NCBI RefSeq assembly: GCF_934643405.1
Contig: NZ_CAKUCL010000202.1
Location: 1-13,130, forward strand
From: an uncultured Actinoplanes sp.
GTDB taxonomy: Bacteria; Actinomycetota; Actinomycetes; Mycobacteriales; Micromonosporaceae
Direction of reading: 5' to 3'
Length of the DNA: 13,130 nt
The translations under genes and the position numbers were made by a program. Shown here in pieces: positions 1 through 6,894 of this stretch; position 1 is the stretch's first letter, and every line of letters begins with the position of its first letter. The notes under the pieces were generated by a model that worked only from the letters and a program-made list of their open reading frames with translations, was not told the origin of the DNA and ran no database searches.

Positions 1-898
1 GGGCGTGCTCGTTGTCGTGGGCGCTGACGGTGACCACGACTTGCCCGGTGGCTTGGCGCAGTGTGCCGCCAGCACCGGCTGGGCTGCCACCGGCGCCTGG
101 ACGGGTACCGGGGCCGCTGGGTGCCTGCAGGCTGGGCAGGGTGGTGTTGTCCGGGTCGACGCCGAGGACCTCGCACCAGCGGCGGCCAAGCTCGAGCATG
201 GTGTCGGTGTCGAAGTCGTCGGTGCGGTGTGCCTGCTGCCAGATGTGGGCGAGCCGGTTCAGGGTGGCCGGCCCGAGGATCTTCGTGACGGCGTCGCGGA
301 CCGGTTGGACCTCGTCGGGGTCCAGCACGCCGGCGTCGGCGCGGCCGAGCACGACGGCGGCGGTGCCGGCGGCGGCCCAAACGTCGTCGGTGTCCGGTAC
401 CTCGGCGAGCAGGATCTTCGTGGCTGCGCAGCGCAGCCAGCGCCGGTCACCGGGCCGGCGGCCGATCTGGGCGGCCTCGATCCGGGATTCTTCCAGGATT
501 GTGGCGGCTTCGGCGGCGGCCGGTTGCCCGGCGCCGAAGTCCCAGCAGGTGTGCTGGCTGTGGGCTGCCTCGTGCACGAGTAGTCCCCACAGCACCGGGA
601 TGTTCTCGCGCAGGTCCGGATCGTCACAGTCCAGCGTGGTCAGTGGGGTGTCGAGGTAGGTGCCGTCGATCTCGACGCAGGCCTGTTCGCGGATCAGGCA
701 GGCGGGGGCGCCGTGTCCGGCGCCGGGTTCGCAGACCACGATCAGGTCGTCGCGGCCGGCCACCGGGGCGATGTGCTCGGTCAGCGCGGCGGACAGCCGC
801 AGCCAGCCGGGTTCGGTCGGTGCCGCGACGGCGGGGGCGGCCGGGTCCGGGTTGAGGTGCTTGCCGCTGGTGCTGCCGGTGGGGGCAGGTGTGCTCAT
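1..898 (-). CDS. HExxH protein, probable partner of the AAA+ ATPase (3' end outside window)
   Basis: An unbroken frame of 299 codons runs from ATG 898 to the window edge. It starts 17 bases after the ATPase stop, with only a weak GGTGA upstream, so translational coupling is likely. Residues 108-117 read VHEAAHSQHT. H109-E110-x-x-H113 is a zinc-metallopeptidase signature. About 25 residues later, ATILEESRIEAAQIGRRPGD provides a candidate third ligand (E136 or E137). It resembles the LEDxRIE block of CobT/VWA-type proteins that pair with MoxR/CobS ATPases. The rest is helical, then Gly/Pro/Ala-rich from about 258. A von Willebrand A domain would be expected further along, but it lies outside the window, so I cannot confirm it. 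Whether the HExxH site is catalytic or only structural is open. Confidence 0.8.
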   Translation of the reverse strand, partial: MSTPAPTGSTSGKHLNPDPAAPAVAAPTEPGWLRLSAALTEHIAPVAGRDDLIVVCEPGAGHGAPACLIREQACVEIDGTYLDTPLTTLDCDDPDLRENIPVLWGLLVHEAAHSQHTCWDFGAGQPAAAEAATILEESRIEAAQIGRRPGDRRWLRCAATKILLAEVPDTDDVWAAAGTAAVVLGRADAGVLDPDEVQPVRDAVTKILGPATLNRLAHIWQQAHRTDDFDTDTMLELGRRWCEVLGVDPDNTTLPSLQAPSGPGTRPGAGGSPAGAGGTLRQATGQVVVTVSAHDNEHA

Positions 899-915
899 CG
901 TCGTCACCGGCCCGC

Positions 916-2256
916 TCACAGCTGCTTGCCGAGGGTGAGCGCCTCGAGCGTGGTGGGCCCGAAGGTTTGCTTGATCGCTTTGACGACGGCGTCGCGGTCC
1001 TCGACCGGGGCAACGCCGAGCAGATTAGCCACCGCAACATCGACGCCGAGCACGTCGGTGATCTTCTTGAAGGCGAGCAGCTCGCGTAGTTGCGGCGCCC
1101 AGCCGATGTCGTCGGAGTCGAATCGGGTGGCCAGGTTGCGGGCGGCGCGCACCATCCGCGCGTCGACGCCCAGCGCGGCTGCCAGGTCGTAGTCGGTCGA
1201 TACCTTGATCTGGGCCGAGAACCGCGACGCGAGGGCTTCGGTGAGTACGGCGCCGTGGACGCCGGGGTTGTGCCCGGCCACCACGTAGAAGCCCGCGGCG
1301 GCGGTGACGACCTGCCCGCCGGCGGCCTTGAGGATGATCTGCCGGCGGCCGTCCATCGCCGGGTAGACGACGGCGAGCACTTTGGGGGCGATCAGGGTGG
1401 CGTCGTCGATGAACAGCACTCCACCGGCCTGCATGGCTTGTGGCAGCGGGCCGGGCACGAGCGCGTAGCCGCCGCCGTCGACGGGCACGTAGTCGCCGGT
1501 GATGTCGCCGACGGTGGTGTCGCCGTCGCCGGGCACCGTGTACAGCTCGTCACCGAAGGCGGCTTCGATCAGCGCGGTCTTGCCGGTGCCGGGTGGTCCG
1601 TACAGCAGCACCGGCACCTCTGCGGTGCGCAGTTCGCGTAGCACGTCGACGTCGGTGCGCTTGGCCAGCCGGCGTGGGTAGTACAGCTGGCCGTTCGGCC
1701 GGCGCACCGGCCCGGTGGTCTGCTTCGGCTTCGGCGGTGCCGCGGCTGCGGGCGCAGGCGCGCGGGTGGGTGGTGCGGCGGCGGGAGCGGCGGGGCGGGC
1801 GGCTGAGCCCGGCTGGGGTGGGGCCACGGGCGGGACCGGCGGCGGTCCCGGCCGGTTCTGGTGTTCGGCCAGCCCGGCGGCGGTCACGGTGAACTGCGTT
1901 GCGTTGCGGGTGGCATGGCCGAGTTCGACGAGCCGGTCGCAGGCTTGGCCGACTGCTCCGGTGGAGCGGCCGTGCAACTTTCGGGCGATCTCCCCGACCG
2001 TGAACAACGTGCCCCTGTCGGCGGCCAGCACGGCAAGGACCTGGGCTTGCAGTTCGCCGGGGCGCAGGCGCGGCAGCCCGGTGACCGGGTTGACGTGACC
2101 GCCGGTCGGTGTGGTCATCGCCGGGGACCGTCCCGGCTGCAGCGCAGCAGCGGCCGTGACATCGGGGCCACCGGGTGCTGCACCGGCCGGCACGCCGGCG
2201 GGCAGTGTCTGTTCGCGGATGGTGGGATCGGCGACGGTTGGCTGGTCGGAGTGCAT
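916..2256 (-). CDS. AAA+ ATPase of MoxR/CobS type with N-terminal winged helix
   Basis: ATG 2256 has GGAGGAA 5 bases upstream, giving 446 residues. An Ala/Pro-rich start is followed by a winged helix at about 66-130 (LQAQVLAVLAADRGTLFTVG, then EIARKLHGRSTGAVGQACDR), a Pro/Ala linker to about 195, and the AAA+ core. Walker A is GPPGTGKT (220-227). Walker B is GVLFIDDA (279-286), where the usual catalytic Glu is Asp285. Sensor 1 is N330 in AGHNPG and a probable Arg finger is R345 in ALASRFSA. This order fits MoxR/CobS-like ATPases that remodel a partner protein. The next gene starts only 17 bases after the stop and encodes an HExxH protein, a pairing common for these ATPases. The winged helix suggests that the complex is recruited to DNA. 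Its job in a transfer locus is unknown. Confidence 0.85.
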   Translation of the reverse strand: MHSDQPTVADPTIREQTLPAGVPAGAAPGGPDVTAAAALQPGRSPAMTTPTGGHVNPVTGLPRLRPGELQAQVLAVLAADRGTLFTVGEIARKLHGRSTGAVGQACDRLVELGHATRNATQFTVTAAGLAEHQNRPGPPPVPPVAPPQPGSAARPAAPAAAPPTRAPAPAAAAPPKPKQTTGPVRRPNGQLYYPRRLAKRTDVDVLRELRTAEVPVLLYGPPGTGKTALIEAAFGDELYTVPGDGDTTVGDITGDYVPVDGGGYALVPGPLPQAMQAGGVLFIDDATLIAPKVLAVVYPAMDGRRQIILKAAGGQVVTAAAGFYVVAGHNPGVHGAVLTEALASRFSAQIKVSTDYDLAAALGVDARMVRAARNLATRFDSDDIGWAPQLRELLAFKKITDVLGVDVAVANLLGVAPVEDRDAVVKAIKQTFGPTTLEALTLGKQL

Positions 2257-2278
2257 CAGGGTTCCTCCATCAGGGCGG

Positions 2279-2313
2279 GAGGTGGCCCTGGCCGCGTCCG
2301 GCAGGGCCACCTC
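2279..2313 (-). promoter_or_regulatory. 12-bp hairpin just upstream of the AAA+ ATPase ribosome binding site
   Basis: A perfect 12-bp stem (2279-2290 with 2302-2313) and an 11-base loop end 10 bases before the GGAGGAA site (2262-2268). It could be a terminator for upstream transcripts, a leader stabiliser or an operator. The 265-base gap between genes leaves room for a promoter upstream of it. Confidence 0.45.
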
Positions 2314-2422
2314 AAGGGGCAAGGTGGCGGCCTGCCGATGCCGGCCAACCGCCTGGTCGCGGTCGAGGCCGGGGCGGGCTGCCGGGAACGGCGGGTTTCA
2401 CGTCGGGTGACGGGCAGAGCTG

Positions 2423-2452
2423 ACACCGTCCGGTCAGACCGCGGCACGGTGT
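2423..2452 (-). terminator. Possible terminator after the 178-residue gene
   Basis: ACACCGT (2423-2429) and ACGGTGT (2446-2452) pair around an inner CGGT-CAG-ACCG stem (2431-2441). The structure begins 69 bases beyond the stop at 2522 and has no strong T-run. Confidence 0.35.
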
Positions 2453-2521
2453 TTCGAGACGGTGGGATCAGGTGAGGTGCCGCGCGACTGCTAGGCCGCG
2501 CGGGGCGGGCGGCCGGGCGCG

Positions 2522-3058
2522 TCAGCCGGCCTGCCGGCGTCGATGGGCGTCGATGCGGGCGGTCAGCCTGTTCAGCGCGTCGTCGCTGAACCCGTCGAGG
2601 TTCAGGCTGGACAGTCCCGGTTCGTCATGGCGGCAGAGATGGCCGAGCAGCAGGGCGGTCAGTTCGCCGGCGGTGGGCAGCGGCACGTCGCCGGCGGCCT
2701 GGGCGAGCACGTCGCATTCGCTGTCGAGGCCGTCGCCGTCGTGCTCGCATGCCTCGTTGAGCGCGCCGTCGTCGTAGCCGGACAGCGGCGCGCCGTCGAA
2801 CGTGAGCGGGTCGATCTCCCACCGGCCATCCGCGGCGAGCAGCAGGTACACGCCGGGCTTCTGTTCGATCGTGTGCCGTCCTGCGGCGTCGCGCAGCACG
2901 TTGGCGGCGGTGGCCTGCCGTTCGATGCGGGCCGCGCTCAGCGGTTGCTGCAGGCCGCAGACGCGACGCGCTTGAGGGGTGGGAAGGGCGTTCCATCGGG
3001 CGCACAGGGTTTCGTAACGGCGGTCGGCATCCCGGAACCGCTCGACGGCAGTGCTCAT
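2522..3058 (-). CDS. Hypothetical protein, 178 residues (internal start in the hydrolase frame)
   Basis: ATG 3058 shares its stop with the wall hydrolase frame but has its own GAAAGG 5 bases upstream. The 40 codons before it have poor third-position G/C (runs such as CCA GCA CCT GCA CTT), as expected of a spacer. The product starts STAVERFRDADRRYETLCAR and is helical at first. It then has a beta-like middle, KPGVYLLLAADGRWEIDPL, and a strikingly acidic block, ACEHDGDGLDSECDVLAQ. It ends in a helical, basic tail (DALNRLTARIDAHRRRQ). There are no membrane segments. I do not recognise the family. The ribosome binding site lies inside a 6-bp hairpin (3065-3070 with 3080-3085). It could also be translated as part of the longer fusion. 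Confidence 0.6.
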   Translation of the reverse strand: MSTAVERFRDADRRYETLCARWNALPTPQARRVCGLQQPLSAARIERQATAANVLRDAAGRHTIEQKPGVYLLLAADGRWEIDPLTFDGAPLSGYDDGALNEACEHDGDGLDSECDVLAQAAGDVPLPTAGELTALLLGHLCRHDEPGLSSLNLDGFSDDALNRLTARIDAHRRRQAG

Positions 3059-4336
3059 GGCGGCCTTTCGTGGTAGCTGCGAAAGTGCAGGTGCTGGGGG
3101 TGACGCCGGCGCGGTGCTGCGCGTCAACGTTCGGCCTTGCGCCGCCGTGACGTGCTGGTGATCGGTCACGGCGGCCGGGCGCGGTCGAATGTCCGTGCGG
3201 GTACCGGGCACGGAGATGCCGCGGCGGTTGCTGCTGGAGCGGCTGACAGCGCCGGCCGGGGGGTCCAGCGGGGCGGCGACCGAGGCCATGAACGCCACCG
3301 GGTCCACCGCTGTCTGTGCGCTGTGGTCACCGAGGTGGACCTCGAAGTGCAGGTGCGGGCCGCTGGAGTGGCCGCTGCTGCCGCAGATGCCGATCACCTC
3401 ACCGGCGTCGACGTGCTGCCCCACCTGGACATAGGGGCGGGCCAGCTGGTGGCAGTAGCGGGTGACGATGCCGCCGTCGTGGTCGATGTCGACGTACCAG
3501 CCGCAGCCGGCCGTCCGGTTCGGGTCTCCGTCGCGGTCGCAGCCCCAGTCGGTGCCGGTGCGCACGTCGGTCGCGTTGCACCGGACCCGGCTGACGATGC
3601 CCGCAGCGGCGGCGTGGATCGGGGTGCCCTTGGCGACGATCAGGTCGACGCCGTCGTGACCCGGCCGGCCGGCGGTGCGGAATCCGGAGCCGACCTCCCC
3701 GTGCACCGGCCGGGTCCAGCCCTGTGCGCTGATGGTCGTGCCGCAGGTGCCGGCACCGGCGGTGACCCCGGACAGGGCGGCGGCAACCAGCTGGGTGGCG
3801 TCGGGTTCCCACTTGGCGTACGCGTCGGGATAGGCGCTGATCTGGACTTTCTGCGCGGCCTCGGTGAGCGGCATCGTCTGCCAGCCGTCGATGGTCAGCA
3901 GTTTCTGGTAGAAGTGCGCCGCCGCGTACTGCGGGTCGTGCAGCTCGGCGAGAGTGCCCCATCCTTGCGACGGCCGTTGCTGGAACAGACCGACCGAGTC
4001 ATCCGCGCCGCCGGGCACGTTGATCAGCCGTGATTCCTGCATCGCGGTGGCGACCGCGATGACCCAGCCACGCGGCGGCACCTCGCGGCCCTGCCCGACG
4101 GCGATGATGGTGGCAGCATTAGCGACCTGCTCGGCGTTCCATTGGCCGACCGGCCCCATGCCGCCGGAGCGGGCCTCGGGTGGGGCCGCGACGAAAGCTG
4201 GCTCGCTGGCCACAACGGTGACGCAGCCGGCGGTGGCTCCGGCGCCGCCGAACAGCAGGATGCCGGCCAGCCCCGAGCACAGCAGCAGGACGCCGAGGAC
4301 CACGACGGTGATCCCGGACAACACGCGGGTGGTCAT
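2522..4336 (-). CDS. Lytic transglycosylase/M23 endopeptidase wall hydrolase, frame fused to a downstream 178-residue protein
   Basis: The ATG at 4336 has AGGAG 9 bases upstream. Residues 1-35 hold a hydrophobic membrane anchor (VLSGITVVVLGVLLLCSGLA). Residues 60-190 form a lytic-transglycosylase-like domain with probable catalytic Glu in ATAMQES (E101) and the VGLFQQRPSQGWG loop. Residues 205-350 form an M23 peptidase with zinc ligands H227 and D231 in GHDGVD, H328 and H330 in GPHLHFEVH, and a supporting H296. The enzyme would cut both glycan strands and peptide bridges outside the membrane, as VirB1-type proteins do to open the wall for a conjugation channel. No stop follows the peptidase. 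The frame runs through about 75 weakly coding residues into a second protein at residue 427, which has its own start site. I think these are two genes whose separating stop has been lost or hidden by an indel. Confidence 0.85.
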   Translation of the reverse strand: MTTRVLSGITVVVLGVLLLCSGLAGILLFGGAGATAGCVTVVASEPAFVAAPPEARSGGMGPVGQWNAEQVANAATIIAVGQGREVPPRGWVIAVATAMQESRLINVPGGADDSVGLFQQRPSQGWGTLAELHDPQYAAAHFYQKLLTIDGWQTMPLTEAAQKVQISAYPDAYAKWEPDATQLVAAALSGVTAGAGTCGTTISAQGWTRPVHGEVGSGFRTAGRPGHDGVDLIVAKGTPIHAAAAGIVSRVRCNATDVRTGTDWGCDRDGDPNRTAGCGWYVDIDHDGGIVTRYCHQLARPYVQVGQHVDAGEVIGICGSSGHSSGPHLHFEVHLGDHSAQTAVDPVAFMASVAAPLDPPAGAVSRSSSNRRGISVPGTRTDIRPRPAAVTDHQHVTAAQGRTLTRSTAPASPPAPALSQLPRKAAMSTAVERFRDADRRYETLCARWNALPTPQARRVCGLQQPLSAARIERQATAANVLRDAAGRHTIEQKPGVYLLLAADGRWEIDPLTFDGAPLSGYDDGALNEACEHDGDGLDSECDVLAQAAGDVPLPTAGELTALLLGHLCRHDEPGLSSLNLDGFSDDALNRLTARIDAHRRRQAG

Positions 4337-4461
4337 AGCTGATAGCTCCTGTGGAAGTCGGGTCGGGGACGAAGCGCGGCGGGTCCGGGCGGCGGTCACG
4401 GTGATCGACGCTCGCCTTCGGTGCGGCGTCAAGTGCGTCCACCGCCCGGTGCCGCGCGGTG

Positions 4462-4904
4462 TTACCCGGCGGGTGGAGGGTCGAGGTGGACGCGGCTGCG
4501 GTCGATGACGGTGAGCTGGCGGTGCGGGACATTGCGCCAGTAGCGGCCGTGGTCGCCGCCGAGCCGGACGATGGACGCCTTGCCGTCGCCGTTGTCGCGC
4601 AGCACGACGTAGAGCTGGTCGGACGGGATTTTCGGCGAGGTGACGGTGACGAGGGTGCCCTGCTCCAGCGGCGTGTGGTACCCGTTGGTGGTTGTTGTGG
4701 TCGGCGGTTGCGCGGTGCCCTCGGGAGCAGGTAGCAGGTACATCGGATTGATGCGCGACGCCCGGCCCCCGTTGACGGGTTCGATGACGACGTTGACGCG
4801 CAGCAACTGGGTGATCCGGTAGACAACGCCGAGGTGGCCGGCTTGCGCCACGGCGGGTCGATGATGACCAGGTCGCCGACCTGGTGCCTGTGAGGGCTGG
4901 TCAT
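4462..4904 (-). CDS. Small beta-rich protein, frame broken near residue 18
   Basis: The ATG at 4904 has AAGGAG 10 bases upstream. It reads HQVGDLVIIDPP and then enters a frame that overlaps the hydrolase gene and ends at 4119 without protein-like sequence. From about 4851 the frame one base back reads VAQAGHLGVVYRITQLLRVN and stays protein-like, with strong third-position G/C, to TAA at 4462-4464. Joined, the product is about 148 residues. It has two similar beta-strand blocks. The first is GDLVIID, GVVYRI, VVIEPVNGG; the second is GTLVTVTSPK, LYVVLRDNG, RQLTVID. They suggest paired SH3-like or KOW-like barrels. I do not know the family. A GTG at 4851 could start the second frame but has no ribosome binding site. 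One missing base between 4851 and 4859 explains the break. Confidence 0.55.
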
Positions 4905-5252
4905 GACAGGTGTGCTCCTTGCAGAAGGGTGATCGATTGCCGCCCCGGTGGCGCTCGTCAGAGGCCACGGGGGCGGGGGTTCGGGCGGCCGGCTGCATGT
5001 ATCGAGACGAGCCGGCGGAGTGGCGGGCAGGTTGCTGAGGTCGGATTGCTCCTCGCGCACGCATCGGGGCTGGCATCAGATAGGAGGCGGGTTGATGTGT
5101 CGACGCGCGCCCGTCACCCGGCGTCGATGCGTCGGGCCGGGATCAGCACGCTCTGGTCGGTTGCCAGGTGGTCGTGGTGGACGGCCCAGGCCAGCAGCCG
5201 TGCCGGGCCGGGTTGGTCGGCGAGGGGGTGCTGGATGATGGGGAGAGGTGGT
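4905..5252. other. Stretch of 348 bases without a callable gene
   Basis: From 5252 to 5114 a minus-strand frame reads PLPIIQHPLADQPGPARLLA and continues to IPARRIDAG and a stop, with very strong third-position G/C. It has no usable start after the diguanylate cyclase stop. It may be the lost C-terminus of that protein. Nearer the next gene is an imperfect hairpin (4942-4952 with 4964-4974, one mismatch), 21 bases before the ribosome binding site at 4915-4920. Confidence 0.5.
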
Positions 5253-5891
5253 TCAGCTGCGGGGAAGGTCGCGGTAGCGGGCGTGTCCCGGTCGGTGGCC
5301 GCCGGTGGTGGCGGCGCGGATGCCGGTACGGGTTTGTTTCGCCTCGTACATGGCCAGGTCGGCGGCGCGTAGCAGCTCTGCTGGTGTTGCGCCGGGCCCG
5401 GCGGTGACATGTCCGACGCTGGCGCAGACCTGCAGGTAGGTGTTGTGCACGGGGATCGGGTCGCGGCTGACCGCGCGCCAGGCGGCGCTGGCGGCGGCGG
5501 CCACCTGTTCGGTGTCGCCGAGAACGAGTAACGCGTATTCGTCGCCGGAGAGCCGGGCGGCCAGCTGTACGGGAGGCATGAGCGCGGCGAGGCGGCGGCC
5601 GACGGCGGCGAGGACGTGGTTGCCGTTCTCGTGGCCGAAGGTGTCGTTGATGGCTTTGAACTGGTCGAGGTCGAGGATGATCAGGCCGACGTGGTCGCCG
5701 TCGCGCAGCGCGCGGCGCAGGGCCTGCAGGAGTGCGCGCCGGTTGAGCAGGCCGGTGGTGTCGTCGTGATGCGCCAGGTCGCGCCAGCGGTTGAGGGTTC
5801 GCTGCTGCTGGCGCAGTAGGAGGCCGGCCAGGGCGAGGCCGGCGAGGACGCCGCCGCAGGCGGTGACGATCGATTCCAGGGTGGAGGACAC
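5253..5891 (-). CDS. Membrane-anchored diguanylate cyclase (GGDEF domain)
   Basis: The start is GTG 5891, because AAGGAG (5900-5905) is 8 bases upstream; an upstream in-frame GTG at 5921 has no such site. The 212-residue protein would make c-di-GMP from two GTP at the inner membrane. Residues 5-27 form one hydrophobic helix, followed by a short basic linker. The GGDEF domain spans about 37-190: DDTTGLLNRRAL (43-54), metal-binding LDLDQFKAINDTFGHENGN (73-91), the active-site loop as SGDEY (115-119) and DLAMYEAKQTRTG near 178-190. S for the first G and Y for F are tolerated in some active family members. The RxxD inhibitory site is absent, so product feedback of the usual type is unlikely. No sensory domain is present. 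Beyond the TGA, another frame continues with coding-like sequence to 5114, so the C-terminus may be shortened by a frame change. Confidence 0.88.
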   Translation of the reverse strand: MSSTLESIVTACGGVLAGLALAGLLLRQQQRTLNRWRDLAHHDDTTGLLNRRALLQALRRALRDGDHVGLIILDLDQFKAINDTFGHENGNHVLAAVGRRLAALMPPVQLAARLSGDEYALLVLGDTEQVAAAASAAWRAVSRDPIPVHNTYLQVCASVGHVTAGPGATPAELLRAADLAMYEAKQTRTGIRAATTGGHRPGHARYRDLPRS

Positions 5892-5898
5892 TTCAGGG

Positions 5899-5919
5899 GC
5901 TCCTTGTCTGTGAAGGAGC
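5899..5919 (-). promoter_or_regulatory. Hairpin covering the ribosome binding site of the diguanylate cyclase
   Basis: On the transcript GCTCCTT (5913-5919) can pair perfectly with AAGGAGC (5899-5905) across a 7-base loop. The second arm contains the whole AAGGAG site that directs the GTG at 5891, so the fold would block ribosome entry. Confidence 0.55.
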
Positions 5920-5920
5920 A

Positions 5921-5965
5921 CCGGGGGCAGGCGTGGTTCCGGCTAAGTTCGACGCCTGCCCCCGG
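5921..5965 (-). promoter_or_regulatory. 14-bp hairpin in the diguanylate cyclase leader
   Basis: A perfect 14-bp stem (5921-5934 with 5952-5965) with a 17-base loop begins 26 bases after the stop of the upstream gene. It may act as a terminator or attenuator between the two genes. It abuts the next hairpin with one base between them. Confidence 0.6.
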
Positions 5966-5991
5966 GCTACCGGGCGGGGGCGCGGCGGGGT

Positions 5992-6894
5992 TCAGGCGTC
6001 GGTGGTGGACAGGGCGAACGTGGCAGGTTTCTCCTGCAGCAGCACGACCCTGCCGCCCTCGACGAGCTTGTGCGCGGCGTTGGCCACGGCTCCGGCGCTG
6101 GCCCGTTTGGCGCCGGTCTGCTCGTTGGCGCGGTCGATCAGCTTGCACAGGTCGCTGACCTTGTACTGCTGGCCGGGGTTGGCTTCGAGGATGTCGAGGA
6201 TTGCCCCGCGCAGCGAGCCCGCGGCCCGCCGGTCGCTCGGCGCTTGCTCACTGGTGAGGTCAGGGCCGGGCGATGGCGTGTGCTGCGGGTCTGGTTGCCC
6301 GTTGCCCGCCGACGCGTTGGCCGGTGCGCTGCTTCCGCTCTCGGCGTCCGGCCTGTCCTCGCCGCTGCCAGCGGCGGGTTCGGTTTGCTCGTCGCTCTGC
6401 TCCGGGATGCCGGGTGACGGTTCGCCGGCGTTGTCGATGGGCGGGCTCTGCACAGTTTCGCCGGGCGGCTTGGCGTGATCCGCCGGGCGCGAGGCGTCGT
6501 TCTCGTCGGCGTCGGGCTCCGGTGTGCCGGTGCCGGCCGTGTCGTCGTTGGTGGTCGTTGGTGTTTCGTCCGCGGTGGAGACGGTGCTCGGCGAGCTCGT
6601 GCTCTCGATGTCGTGGGAGCGCCGCGGCGGTGCCGGGTCGGCGGGTTCGCCGGAGTACGCGGTTGTGGCGCGGCCGTTGGCGGTCAGCCGCCACAGCGTC
6701 TGGTTGGCGCCGTTGCGGAAGCGTTCGGCGTGACCGCTGGTCTCCCAGGCGCGCAGTTTCGGCGTCACCGTGGAGTAGGCCAGGTCGGTGTGGCTGGCGA
6801 CGGCGGCGGCGGTGGCCTCGCCGAGGTCGGCGAGGGCCGCGAGGACCAGGAACGCGCTGTGCGCGGGCGTCGTCGTCGCGGGGGCTTCGGTCAT
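5992..6894 (-). CDS. Two-ended winged-helix protein with long disordered linker
   Basis: The ATG at 6894 has AAGGA 10 bases upstream. The product is 300 residues. Residues 10-80 look like a winged helix of the MarR/IclR-like kind: a helix FLVLAALADLGEATAAAVAS, a recognition helix around STVTPKLRAWETSGHAER, and a wing QTLWRLTANGR. Residues 82-225 are Pro, Glu, Asp, Ser and Thr-rich with no predicted fold. Residues 226-300 look like a second winged helix: GSLRGAILDILEANPGQQYK, VSDLCKLIDRAN, a recognition helix around ASAGAVANAAHKLVEGGRV, and a final wing. I infer DNA binding at both ends, for example bridging two sites or two DNA segments. No ligand domain is visible. It may be the regulator of this operon or an accessory partner of the transfer origin. 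Its stop lies 27 bases before the structured leader of the diguanylate cyclase gene. Confidence 0.8.
   Translation of the reverse strand: MTEAPATTTPAHSAFLVLAALADLGEATAAAVASHTDLAYSTVTPKLRAWETSGHAERFRNGANQTLWRLTANGRATTAYSGEPADPAPPRRSHDIESTSSPSTVSTADETPTTTNDDTAGTGTPEPDADENDASRPADHAKPPGETVQSPPIDNAGEPSPGIPEQSDEQTEPAAGSGEDRPDAESGSSAPANASAGNGQPDPQHTPSPGPDLTSEQAPSDRRAAGSLRGAILDILEANPGQQYKVSDLCKLIDRANEQTGAKRASAGAVANAAHKLVEGGRVVLLQEKPATFALSTTDA

Noticed and set aside
3137..4033. 298-codon plus-strand ORF, and many other plus-strand ORFs such as 5-583, 1861-2475, 8788-9363, 9364-10017 and 10182-10937
   Set aside because: They lie antisense to well-supported genes or across gene-free DNA, are dominated by Gly/Val/Ala/Arg strings, and show no conserved motifs or ribosome binding sites. 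They follow from high G/C content.
4119..5060. 313-codon frame containing the start of the small beta-rich protein
   Set aside because: After residue 20 it is Ser/Thr/Arg-rich filler and overlaps the first 218 bases of the wall hydrolase gene. The protein-like continuation is in another frame.
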